This document shows positions 31,408 through 42,000 of a stretch of DNA of 64,000 nt, piece by piece (position 1 is the first letter of the stretch; every line of letters begins with the position of its first letter). The notes beneath the pieces are model-generated. The model saw only the letters and a program-made list of their open reading frames with translations. It was not told the origin of the DNA and searched no databases. The stretch is from Diogma glabrata (taxonomy: Eukaryota > Arthropoda > Insecta > Diptera > Cylindrotomidae), in assembly GCA_963693315.1 (NCBI GenBank), contig OY856187.1:170440-234439 (forward strand), in the 5' to 3' direction. A program made the translations under genes and the position numbers.

Positions 31408-31870
31408 ACTACTTTTTAGCGTGCATTCAAAATTGGTATGCATCCTGGCTTGCATCCTGGTTTCCTATACTATTCAAGAGTTGCTCTCGCACTATATCTC
31501 AGATGCAGCGGAAAACTATGACCAAGTTGATGTTATATACATTTATTTTAGCATTACGTTTGATAAAGTTAAACATCCTAAATTATTACTCAAGCTTGAC
31601 TGACACCCTCGATTGTAAAATGAATTTCATCGTATCTATGCCATGCCAGCGTAGGCAGTATGTTAATTTTAGGTAGTTATTGTTTTACGACTTTCAATGT
31701 AACTTCTGGTGCACCGCATTTTCGTCAACTTGAACCTTTGCTTTTCTTTTTATTTATTAATGATAATTTCTTAAATTTCTTTTATATGTAGATGATATGA
31801 AAGCCTATATTTAATATTATTATAAAATCAATCACTGCGATACAATACCTTTCCAACATGATATGAATAT
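31408..31870 (+). pseudogene. Non-LTR reverse transcriptase relic, family D-like
   Basis: Frame 31421-31603 has VDVIYIYFSITFDKVKHPKL, a damaged DFSKAFDKVNH block. After a stop and frameshift, 31690-31760 reads FNVTSGAPHFRQLEPLLFFL, a damaged SGVPQGSHLGPLLF block, and about 31787-31800 may be the Asp-Asp box. The wording is closer to family D than to families B or C. Too broken for a boundary call. Confidence 0.65.
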
Positions 31871-31956
31871 AGGGGAGCACACGAAAAATGTTTTAGGGGA
31901 GGTCCAAAGAAGTTTTTTTTTAATAAAAAGTATTATACTATAGAAATTACAATATT

Positions 31957-32036
31957 TGCCACAACAGCACATAGATACCTTTTAAGACATAAGCCCCACA
32001 ACGATACTTTTAAGACATAGGTCCCATAAAAGAATA
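31957..32036 (-). mobile_element. Family C 3'-end fragment
   Basis: CACAACAGCACATAGATACC followed by TTTTAAGACAT resembles the 3' untranslated region of the full-length family C copy (39081-39130), including two diverged copies of the TTTTAAGACCTAGGTC word. Confidence 0.65.
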
Positions 32037-32484
32037 TTGTTGATCCGACGGTGGTGGTGGTGACGACGAAAGTACGAAATTTACGGCGCTATATTTTCTA
32101 AAGCAACTGTTCCTATTAGTCCAGAAATCTAGGCTTTATAAATATTAAATATCACGAGTACGATGAATAATACGCCCGCGATAATATTATATAAATGTAT
32201 TTTTATTTATTAAGGATTTTACTTTTATACGGTATAAAACGTATATAATTGTGTGTTTTATACTGTACGTTTTATATCCTAGTAAAAATTGTTCACCAGT
32301 TTACTAATACAATTTACAAAACAAATATTAAACAACTACAACCCTAGCAAAAGAGAATCGGTGAATTCATACAATAGTTCATCATGAAAATCACGATTAC
32401 CTATTCAATGAAACGTATATGAGCTTGTGATGTGAATTATTTTGTATTTCGTATTTATTTATTTCGTACTTATTTCGTATTATA

Positions 32485-32628
32485 TATCAGTATTATGGAA
32501 CTCATGAAGTTATTGATGAATATCAGTATCATGGAACTCATGAAGTTCTTGATGAATATCAGTATTATGGAACTCATGAAGTTCTTGATGAATATCAGTA
32601 TTATCGAACTCATGAAGTTACTGTTGAA
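32485..32628 (+). repeat. 36-bp tandem repeat in X unit 1, four copies
   Basis: Units start at 32485, 32521, 32557 and 32593 (TATCAGTATTATGGAACTCA). In one frame each unit encodes twelve residues of the type YQYYGTHEVIDE. Inverted counterparts lie at about 34749-34862 and 38566-38650. Confidence 0.92.
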
Positions 32629-33310
32629 TATCTATCGGAAACTCATGAATGATAAAACAGAGTTCATGAATGAACTTCATCAGCAATTTCACTACAAACA
32701 AACCGACGAAATAATTAGTGAATTATCATAAAAGATTCATCACTGATGAAATGATAGAATTCATTAGCAAATTACAGCAGGAACTTCACTATACTATAGA
32801 ATATTCGAACTCATTGTTTACTATTTATTATAATCGAAATCAATTATGGGGCTAGTGAAATCAATGTGAACATAGAGCGTAAAACCCGTACAGAATATTT
32901 AGAATAAAAACAGTGTAGAATACAGAATAAAATATAGAACAAATAAAAATTGTGGTATGTGTTTTAAAAGTCATTTTTATGTTTTAAATTAGAATTTTAT
33001 TGATTATAAATTTTTTGAGGCATTAAAATTAATTTAATAAAGCATTAATATTTTTTAAAGAGATTGTTTTTCCTTCTTCCTCTATGATTTAAACATTCAG
33101 TTTTTTCCGGAAATTAAAAATTATTATAATAAAAAATTATTTTACTGCAGCTTCTTCGATTTTCTGTACCGTTAATCACTATATTGATTTGTATATTGTT
33201 TTTCAACACAATATTTCACTTTTAAACAAAAACTGACAGAAATCACAAAGTTGCAGCTCTAACTAAAAGTAAAAACAGAACTTAAAAAAAATTTGTTGAC
33301 TATCTGTTTA

Positions 33311-33459
33311 AGCAAGCTACAGACCTACAATCAAATTGACAATCAATCGAAAAGGGAAATAAACCAAATAAAATTTTAATGTAAAAATCCCCTAAATTTT
33401 ATTTCGTTTATTTTCGTTTTCGATTGACTGTCAATTTGATTGTAGGTCTGTAGCTTGCT
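33311..33459. mobile_element. 149-bp palindromic MITE, copy 1 (Harbinger-like)
   Basis: Almost a perfect palindrome: AGCAAGCTACAGACCTACAA at the left and its complement at the right. Flanked by TTA (33308-33310 and 33460-33462). X unit 2 lacks it at the matching place (around 34072-34078), giving an empty site. The TWA duplication points to PIF/Harbinger. Confidence 0.9.
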
Positions 33460-33525
33460 TTACAAGATATATCAAAAAGAATCATAAAATGCAACGAGAG
33501 GAAAGAGAGGGAGTGAAAAATGTAA

Positions 33526-33674
33526 AGCAGGCTACAGACCTTCAATCAATTTGTCAATCAATTGAAAACGAAAATAGACGAAATAAAATTTAGGGGATTT
33601 TTACACTAAATTTTATTTCGTTTATTTTCGTTTTCGAATGGATTGACAAACTGATTGTAGGTCTGTAGCTTGCT
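33526..33674. mobile_element. 149-bp palindromic MITE, copy 2 (Harbinger-like)
   Basis: Same length and ends as copy 1 (AGCAGGCTACAGACC). Right flank TTA (33675-33677), left flank TAA (33523-33525). X unit 2 has the empty site GTTAGTTGCTG (reverse, near 34007). Confidence 0.88.
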
Positions 33675-34460
33675 TTAGTTGCTGATAATTGTCATGAAAG
33701 TAAGTAAGAATTTTATCAAAATATTCATCGCAGGATCACTTATTTATTTCTTTTAAGAAATACAACGAAAATATCATCAATACTTCAATATTTTTTGCTT
33801 ATCTGTAGTTGTTTAATATCCCTAGTAAAAATTGTTCACCAGTTTACTAATACAATTTAAAAAAAAAATATTAAACAACTACAGATAAGCAAAAAATATT
33901 GAAGTATTGATGATATTTTCATTGTATTTCTTAAAAGAAATAAATAAGTGATCCTGCGATTAATATTTTGATGAAATTCTTAATTACTTTCATGATAATT
34001 ATCAGCAACTAACATTTTTCACTCCCTCTCTTTACTCTCATTGCATTTTATGATTCTTTTTGATATATCTTGTAAACATAGTCAACAAATTTTTTCTAGT
34101 TTTGTTTTTACGTTTAGAGCTGCAACTTTGTGATTTTTGTCAGTTTTTGGTTAAAAGTGAAATATTGTGTTGAAAAACAGTATACAAATCAGTGATTAAC
34201 GGTACAGAAAATCGAAAAAACTGCAGTACAATAATTTTTTAGTATAATAGTTTTTAATTTCAGGAAAAAACTGACGTGACTAAATCATAGAGGAAGAAGG
34301 AAGAACCATCTCCTTAAAAAATATTAATGCTTTATTAAATTAATTTTAATGCCTCAAAAAATTTATAATTAATAAAATTCTAGTTTAAAACATGAAAATG
34401 GCTTTTAAAATACCACAATTTTCATTTGTTCTATATTTTATTCTGTGTTCTATACTATTT

Positions 34461-34649
34461 TTATTCTAAATATTCTGTACGGGTTTTACGCTCTATGTTC
34501 ACATTGATTTCACTAACTCCATAATTGATTTCGATTATAATAAATAAGTAATCAATGAGTTCGAATATTCTATAGTAGTGAAGTGCCTGCTGAAATTTGC
34601 AAATGAACTCTATCATTTCATCAGTTATGAATCTTTTATGAAAATTCAC
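34461..34649 (-). pseudogene. Possible coding end of element X
   Basis: A 62-codon minus-strand frame ending EINYGVSEINVNIERKTRTE then YLE and a stop. The forward unit has the same ending near 32850-32907. Upstream on the same strand (34724-34918) is a frame with the 12-residue repeats (YQYYGTHEVIDE). Together they suggest that X once encoded a repeat-rich protein. I recognise no family. The similarity between units is what DNA conservation alone would give, so this is tentative. Confidence 0.3.
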
Positions 34650-35523
34650 TAATTATTTCGTCGGTTTGTTGGTAGTGAAATCCCTGATGAAGTTCATTGA
34701 TCATTCATGAACTCACTGTTTTATCATTCATGACTTTCCGATAGATATTCATCAATAACTTCATGCGTTCCATAATACTGATATTCATCAATAACTTCAT
34801 GCGTTTCATAATACTGATATTCATCAATAACTTCATGAGTTCCATAATACTGATATTCATAATGAAGTTCAGCATGGTTTTCATTGAAACATTCATTAGA
34901 AGAGAAGAGCATATACAAAAGTAAATAAGTGAATTCACATCACAAGCTCATATACGTTTCATTGAATAAGTAATCATGATTTTCATGATGAACTATTGTA
35001 TGAATGATATTGAAATCATATATATTGAATAGGTAATGATGATTTTCATGATGAACTATTGTATGAATTCACTGATTCTCTGTTACTAGGGATTTCTTTG
35101 GTAAATTGTATTAGTAAACTGGTGAACTATTTTTACTAGGGTATTTTCATTGTATTTCTTAAAAGAAATAAATAAGTGATCCTGCGATTAATATTTTGAT
35201 GAAATTCTTAATTACTTTCATGATAATTATCAGCACTAACAATTTTCACTCCCTCTCTTTACTCTCGTTGCATTTTATGATTCTTTTTGATATATCTTGT
35301 AAACATAGTCAACAAATATTTTTTAGTTTTGTTTTTACTTTAAGTTAGATCTGCAATTTTGTGATTTTTGTCAGTTTTTGGTTAAAAGAGAAATATTGTG
35401 TTGAAAAACAATATTCAAATCAATAGTGATTAACGGTACAGAAAATCGAAGAAGCTGCAGTACAATAATTTGTTGTTATAATAATTTATAATTTCCGGAA
35501 AAAACTCTCTCTCTCTCTGGCGT

Positions 35524-36156
35524 TTACATCCCATGAAGGGATTTTGCCGTCTGTGCCACCAGCTTCCAATCATCTCGTTCCATGACCAGTTGACCCCAGT
35601 TTCGACATCCTATATCACGAAGGTCTTGGATGATGTCATCACGCCAGCGTTGTCTAGGTCTTCCTCTTCGACGAACACCAGTTGGTTGTTGTTGGGACGC
35701 TTTTTTTATCATTCTTTCCAATGGATCCCTTTCTACATGACCAAACCATCTAATGGATTTAATGAATCCGATTACATCGCAGCCTTCAAGAAGCTGTCTA
35801 ATTTCATGATTCATTCGGATTCTATACTGATTTTCAGCAACTTTACATGGACCATAAATTGTTCGTATGGCTTTCTTCTCGAATGTTGAAAGAATTCTAC
35901 AATCGGAGGAAGTCAGTGTCCAGCTTTCACTTCCAAATGTAAGCACAGGTCGGATTAATGCTCTGTTAAGTGTGAGTTTACACGACCGCGAAAGATGTTT
36001 TGATCGCAGAAGTTTTGAGTATGCGTAGAAAACTCTGTATTTGATGTCTGCCTGCATGTCATTTGACGATGTTATTACAGACCCGAGGTATTTGAAGTTT
36101 TCCACGCGTTCCACTTCATAGTCGCCAGTATCCAGATTTCCGGGAGGTATGTTCTT
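35524..36156 (-). pseudogene. RTE-like RT, C-terminal region
   Basis: A 196-codon open frame: MERVENFKYLGSVITSSNDM, then RPVLTFGSESWTLTSSDCRI, then MIKKASQQQPTGVRRRGRPR and QRWRDDIIQDLRDIGCRNWG, ending SLHGM and a stop. These are the hallmark C-terminal blocks of RTE-clade and related polymerases, including the GRP-R-RW basic patch. The frame itself is intact; it is only separated from the active site by the inserted family C copy. Confidence 0.88.
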
Positions 36157-36159
36157 AGA

Positions 36160-38011
36160 TTAATTCTTTAAATTCTGGTACAAAATTTTCTATTCCCCCT
36201 ATTATTGATGGTGATTTAATCGTCAATGATCCCGCAAGAAAAGCTAACTTGTTCGCTGAACGCTTTGCTCTGAACTCCACTGTTTTGGAAACTCCTAAAG
36301 AAATACCCCAAATCCAGTCTTCAGGAGTTAATATGAATGAACTTCACTTCAAACCCAAAATAGTCGCTAAACTTTTAAAGGGGTTAAACATCAACAAAGC
36401 ATCAGGAATGGACAATATTCCACCCATTATTTTAAAAACCTTTTCCAAAGAACTTGCACCAACTTTAACTAAAATATTCTACCAATCCTACAAATCTGGT
36501 ATATTTCCCTCGTGCTGGAAGTTGGCAAATGTCCAGCCCGTCCCCGAAAAGGGACCAAAATCCGATATCTCAAATTATAGGCCAATAGCTTTACTATCGG
36601 TCCTATCCAAAGTCTATGAGCATTATATTAATACACATATTTCAAAATTTCTGGAAGAAAATCATTTAATATCCGACAGCCAATACGGTTTTCGAAACAA
36701 AAGATCAACTACCGATCTATTAAACTATGTAGCGCATTGTTGGAACAGCATACTTGATAAAGGTGGTGAAACATACGTTATCGCTTTAGACATCTCCAAG
36801 GCATTCGATCGAGTCTGGCATGCCAACTTAATCAACAAGCTCGTTGCGTACGGTTTTCATCCCAATGTTGTGAAGCTGATTCAAAATTTTCTATCCGACC
36901 GACACATTTCGGTAACCTTAGACGGATATTCTTCTGAGTCTAAACTAATTAACGCTGGTGTACCCCAAGGCTCAGTATTGTCCCCAACCCTATTTTTGAT
37001 TTATATCAACGAATTGTTGAAAATCACCAGCAACCCAATAAATAGTTTTGCAGATGATAGTACTCTGCACAAGTCATTCGAGCCCCTTCCTTCAAAAGGT
37101 AAAATGCACGAACGAATTAATCCTGCCCGGAGAGACGCTGCCATAAACGTGAACAAAGACCTGAATAAAGTCGCCGACTGGGGTGACCAAAACCTTGTCA
37201 ATTTCAACTCCACCAAAACACAGCTGTTGATTGTTTCCAGATTAAAGACCGAGTTCCCCAAAGATATTTTATTTAGTATGTGTGATGAACCAATAGGTGA
37301 ATGTAAAAACATTCGTTTATTGGGTGTCACAGTTTCAAATGACCTACTCTGGAACGATCATGTAATGGCGATGGCAAAAAGCGCGTCTAAAAAACTCGGC
37401 CTCCTAAATAGATGCAAAAAATTTTTCACTCCATACCAATTGCTCCATGTTTATAAGTCCTATATTCGTCCCTGTATGGAGTACTGCTGTCAAGTTTGGG
37501 GTGCTGCCTCTGTTTCCATCTTGGCCCTCTTGGACTCTGTTCAAAAGCGAGCTATACGAATTGTAGGTGATCGAACTTTGACATCAAAACTTGATTCCCT
37601 ACAACATCGTCGCACTGTTGCTGACCTCGTTGTTTTTTACAAATATCGTCATCAGCAGTGCTCAGATGAAATCAGCGGCATCATGCCTCAAACTTATTCT
37701 TACCCCCGTTCCACTCGGCAATCGGCTGCCGCAACCAGTGAAACGGTAAAGATCCCGCGCTGTCATACTGGCAGATCGCAGAGAGACTTCTTTGTCCGAA
37801 CTGCGTACAAATGGAATAGTTTGCCGGAACACTTAGTCTCAGGTGGCTTCAACCCACAGATGTTTAAAAAAAGCGTTAATCTACACCTCAGAACGCCAGT
37901 TGTTGTGGGACCCAGGTCTAGACCTAGGTCTTAAAAGGTATTTATGTGTTGTTGTGACACATATTCTAAACCCTATTACACAACACATTTTATTAAAAAA
38001 AAAAAAAAAAA
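36160..38011 (+). mobile_element. Family C copy 2, 5'-truncated, young
   Basis: Begins within RT (ATTAATTCTTTAAATTCTGG) and ends with a run of about 20 A. Nearly identical to the full-length copy. Imperfect flanking words ATGTTCTTAG and ATGTTGTTAA may be the target duplication. Inserted in the RTE-like element. Confidence 0.92.
36249..37934 (+). CDS. Family C RT ORF, truncated copy
   Basis: 561 open codons equal to the C-terminal 561 residues of the 1007-residue protein of the full-length copy, with very few differences (for example VPEKG for VPKKG and DRHIS for DRYIS). It holds all RT blocks: SQYGFRNKRSTTDLLNYV, LDISKAFDRVWH, GVPQGSVLSPTLF, SFADDSTLH, RLLGVTVSN, and the C-terminal block LDSVQKRAIRIVGD. 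It lacks the endonuclease and 5' promoter, so it is a dead-on-arrival copy, but the frame is uninterrupted. Confidence 0.9.
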   Translation: MFAERFALNSTVLETPKEIPQIQSSGVNMNELHFKPKIVAKLLKGLNINKASGMDNIPPIILKTFSKELAPTLTKIFYQSYKSGIFPSCWKLANVQPVPEKGPKSDISNYRPIALLSVLSKVYEHYINTHISKFLEENHLISDSQYGFRNKRSTTDLLNYVAHCWNSILDKGGETYVIALDISKAFDRVWHANLINKLVAYGFHPNVVKLIQNFLSDRHISVTLDGYSSESKLINAGVPQGSVLSPTLFLIYINELLKITSNPINSFADDSTLHKSFEPLPSKGKMHERINPARRDAAINVNKDLNKVADWGDQNLVNFNSTKTQLLIVSRLKTEFPKDILFSMCDEPIGECKNIRLLGVTVSNDLLWNDHVMAMAKSASKKLGLLNRCKKFFTPYQLLHVYKSYIRPCMEYCCQVWGAASVSILALLDSVQKRAIRIVGDRTLTSKLDSLQHRRTVADLVVFYKYRHQQCSDEISGIMPQTYSYPRSTRQSAAATSETVKIPRCHTGRSQRDFFVRTAYKWNSLPEHLVSGGFNPQMFKKSVNLHLRTPVVVGPRSRPRS

Positions 38012-38346
38012 AAAAGATGTTGTTAACACTTTAGTTTGGTCGGTGTTAATGCATAATCCAAGCCGTTTAGCATTTTTTTCAAGCTGACAGAGACTATCCT
38101 TAATATCGCTTGTTCTACGTCCGAGAAGCACAATATCATCTGCGTAGCCAAGAACTTGACTAGATTTGTTATATATGCAGTTTTGTGTCTCAATTCGGCT
38201 TTTTCTTATCGCGTACTCCAGCGCCAAATTAAATAGTATGGGCGCGAGTGCATCACCTTGTCGAACACCTGATGTTATATCGAAATGATCAGAAACTGAC
38301 TCTTCGATTACTATTCTACAATTTGATCCCGATGTTGTGAGTGAAA
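38012..38346 (-). pseudogene. RTE-like RT, active-site region
   Basis: Minus-strand reading includes a damaged GVRQGDALAP-type block near 38250-38270 (SGVRQGDALAPILFNLALEY as read through 38205), then SSQVLGYADDIVLLGRRTSD (YADD box at about 38125-38140) and AKRLGLCINTDQTKV. This wording is typical of RTE-clade reverse transcriptases. The 5' part is absent and the frame is cut by family C at 38012. Confidence 0.85.
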
Positions 38347-38830
38347 AAACTGACGCGTCTAAATCATAGAAGAAGAAGGAAGAACAATCTCTTTAAAAAA
38401 TATTAATGCTTTATTAAATTAATTTTAATGCCTCAAAAAATTTATAATTAATAAAATTCTAACTTAAAACATAAAAATGGCTTTTAAAATACCACAATTT
38501 TCATTTGTTCTATATTTTATTCTGTATTCTATACTATTTTTATTCTAAATATTCTGTACGATATAGATATTCATCAATAACTTCATGAGTTCCATAATAC
38601 TGATATTAATCAATAACTTCATGAGTTCCATAATACTGATATTCATAATGAAGTTCAGCATGGTTTACATTGAAACATTCATTAGAAGAGAAGAGCATAT
38701 ACAAAAGTAAATAAGTGAATTCACATCACAAGCTCATATACGTTTCATTGAATAAGTAATCATGATTTTCATGATGAACTATTGTATGAATGAACTACAT
38801 AATTCTCTTTTACTAGGGTACGTACGTATA

Positions 38831-39019
38831 AAACGTGTTTTATACGTTACCGTATTATACGTTGCAACCCTGAGATATATGGGTCAAAATCATAGAGGTG
38901 AGCATTTTTCGTTTTCAAAAGTTTGACATATTAAGTTGTTTTGTGAACAAAACTAACAAGAGGAGTTTATAGTGCCATTTGTTATGAATCTTTCCTGAAA
39001 AGAGTACCACACAAAAATA
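38831..39019. other. Spacer between element X and family C copy 3
   Basis: TATAAAACG/CGTATTATACG words at 38828-38870 mirror those left of element X at 32228-32275. The remainder has no recognisable feature. Confidence 0.45.
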
Positions 39020-42000
39020 TATTTTTTTTTTTTTTTTTTTAATAAAATGTGTTGTGTAATAGGGTTTAGAATATGTGTCACAACAACACATAAATACCTT
39101 TTAAGACCTAGGTCTAGACCTGGGTCCCACAACAACTGGCGTTCTGAGGTGTAGATTAACGCTTTTTTTAAACATCTGTGGGTTGAAACCACCTGAGACT
39201 AAGTGTTCCGGCAAACTATTCCATTTGTACGCAGTTCGGACAAAGAAGTCTCTCTGCGATCTGCCAGTATGACAGCGCGGGATCTTTACCGTTTCACTGG
39301 TTGCGGCAGCCGATTGCCGAGTGGAACGGGGGTAAGAATAAGTTTGAGGCATGATGCCGCTGATTTCATCTGAGCACTGCTGATGACGATATTTGTAAAA
39401 AACAACGAGGTCAGCAACAGTGCGACGATGTTGTAGGGAATCAAGTTGTGATGTCAAAGTTCGATCACCTACAATTCGTATAGCTCGCTTTTGAACAGAG
39501 TCCAAGAGGGCCAAGATGGAAACAGAGGCAGCACCCCAAACTTGACAGCAGTACTCCATACAGGGACGAATATAGGACTTATAAACATGGAGCAATTGGT
39601 ATGGAGTGAAAAATTTTTTGCATCTATTTAGGAGGCCGAGTTTTTTAGACGCGCTTTTTGCCATCGCCATTACATGACCGTTCCAGAGTAGGTCATTTGA
39701 AACTGTGACACCCAATAAACGAATGTTTTTACATTCACCTATTGGTTCATCACACATACTAAATAAAATATCTTTGGGGAACTCGGTCTTTAATCTGGAA
39801 ACAATCAACAGCTGTGTTTTGGTGGAGTTGAAATTGACAAGGTTTTGGTCACCCCAGTCGGCGACTTTATTCAGGTCTTTGTTCACGTTTATGGCAGCGT
39901 CTCTCCGGGCAGGATTAATTCGTTCGTGTATTTTACCTTTTGAAGGAAGGGGCTCGAACGACTTGTGCAGAGTACTATCATCTGCAAAACTATTTATTGG
40001 GTTGCTGGTGATTTTCAACAATTCGTTGATATAAATCAAAAATAGGGTTGGGGACAATACTGAGCCTTGGGGTACACCAGCGTTAATTAGTTTAGACTCA
40101 GAAGAATATCCGTCTAAGGTTACCGAAATGTATCGGTCGGATAGAAAATTTTGAATCAGCTTCACAACATTGGGATGAAAACCGTACGCAACGAGCTTGT
40201 TGATTAAGTTGGCATGCCAGACTCGATCGAATGCCTTGGAGATGTCTAAAGCGATAACGTATGTTTCACCACCTTTATCAAGTATGCTGTTCCAACAATG
40301 CGCTACATAGTTTAATAGATCGGTAGTTGATCTTTTGTTTCGAAAACCGTATTGGCTGTCGGATATTAAATGATTTTCTTCCAGAAATTTTGAAATATGT
40401 GTATTAATATAATGCTCATAGACTTTGGATAGGACCGATAGTAAAGCTATTGGCCTATAATTTGAGATATCGGATTTTGGTCCCTTTTTGGGGACGGGCT
40501 GGACATTTGCCAACTTCCAGCACGAGGGAAATATACCAGATTTGTAGGATTGGTAGAATATTTTAGTTAAAGTTGGTGCAAGTTCTTTGGAAAAGGTTTT
40601 TAAAATAATGGGTGGAATATTGTCCATTCCTGATGCTTTGTTGATGTTTAACCCCTTTAAAAGTTTAGCGACTATTTTGGGTTTGAAGTGAAGTTCATTC
40701 ATATTAACTCCTGAAGACTGGATTTGGGGTATTTCTTTAGGAGTTTCCAAAACAGTGGAGTTCAGAGCAAAGCGTTCAGCGAACAAGTTAGCTTTTCTTG
40801 CGGGATCATTGACGATTAAATCACCATCAATAATAGGGGGAATAGAAAATTTTGTACCAGAATTTAAAGAATTAATGGCACTGTAGAAACTCTTGTCAGA
40901 AACAGACATAGACGTAAGTTTTGAGGCTTTCGCTCTGTCAATTTCGGACTTTTCGTTTGAGATAATCTGATTAGATATTTTGTTGGCCTTTAGATATTGG
41001 GATCGATTAGTGGGAGTTTTGTTATGAATCCAAATATTAAATGATCTACGTTTGTTTCTAAGTGCCGTTTTGGCAGCTTTCGAATACAAGTATTTTTGTT
41101 TGGGTTTTACTATGGAGAAAGGGACAAATTTATTTATAGCAAATTGGATGGTTTCTGTAAAGTTTTGAGCAGAAACATTTACATTGTCAGTGTAAAAACA
41201 ATGACGGTCGAAAGGGAAACCATGGAAAAAATTTTGAAGACCACTCTTATCCATTTTTGAGTAGTGAAATATTTTACGGGGTTTGGGAGCTGTAGTTTTA
41301 AGTAAATCAGTTTTGATAACTGATGAGATTAAATAATGATCAGAATTTCCAATACTACCTTTCGCAACATCGACACTCGTAATATCTGGCATTGTGGTAA
41401 GATAGAGATCTAGTAGAAAACTATTATCACCGCCATTACGGGGAGTGAAAGTCGGGCTTTTTACAATTTGGAATAGGCCCTGAGACGCGGCAAAAATTTC
41501 TGCCAGTTTTCCACTATTGTCAACATCGTCGGTCGATTTGGAGAATTCCAACCATGATTTGTTGTGGACGTTGAAGTCACCGGTAACGATAACTTCACAA
41601 TTAGGGGACTTTGCTCTAATCTCGTCCATAATTTTTGTCAGTATATTAAAAAAGTTTGGGTTACGTTTGTTGGGGGACCGGTATAAAGCTATTGTAAAAA
41701 AAGTCATTTCTGGAAGACAAATCTTTAAAACCATTGTATTGAAGCCGTCACCGTGTAGTTCAAAATTTGGAAAGCGCGTGTACGCAACACTCTCATGAAT
41801 GAATGCGCATACGCCCTGATGGAGTTTGAAAGCTGATTCGAGCCTATATTTGGAATTAAGCGATTCTATAAAAAGAAAATTTTCAGAAACTTGTGTTTCT
41901 GTAAGGAATAGAATGTTCGGTTTGTCGTGCTCAAGATGATGTTGCACGTGGTCATGGTTAGCGTTCAATCCGCAGATGTTTTGAACATGTATTTTAAAAT

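Larger units (their letters stand above)
35512..38346 (-). mobile_element. RTE-like element inserted in X unit 3
   Basis: Minus strand, 5'-truncated in RT at about 38346. The 3' end has a CTCTCTCTCTCT tail (sense GA repeat) at 35508-35519. AAAAAACT flanks both sides (35500-35507 and about 38347-38354); X unit 2 has the uninterrupted sequence GGAAAAAACTGACG. It is itself interrupted by family C copy 2 at 36160-38011. Confidence 0.87.
32276..38815. mobile_element. Element X array: one forward and two reverse units
   Basis: Unit 1 (32276-33825) is forward; units 2 (33826-35140) and 3 (35141-38815) are reversed. A ~45-bp boundary sequence (CCTAGTAAAAAT, then GTTCACCAGTTTACTAATAC) occurs at 32277, 33828 and, reversed, at 35105-35142. 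A second boundary word (CCCTAGCAAAAGAGAATC) occurs at 32342 and, reversed, near 35075 and 38798. Each unit has 36-bp tandem repeats. Unit 3 is split by an RTE element. Outside, TATAAAACG words lie on both sides. Superfamily unknown. Confidence 0.75.

Noticed and set aside
32485..32628. CRISPR-like array (36-bp repeats)
   Set aside because: The repeats are directly adjacent with no spacers, and the context is eukaryotic transposon DNA.
32432..32731. A 99-codon frame with repeats of MNISIMELMK type read as a gene
   Set aside because: It is the 36-bp tandem repeat read in an arbitrary frame. The alternative frame with YQYYGTHEVIDE repeats is the better candidate, and even that is unproven.
39705..40034. 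109-codon plus-strand frame, also present antisense at 37001-37330
   Set aside because: Antisense of the family C RT; present in both copies only because the sense strand is conserved.
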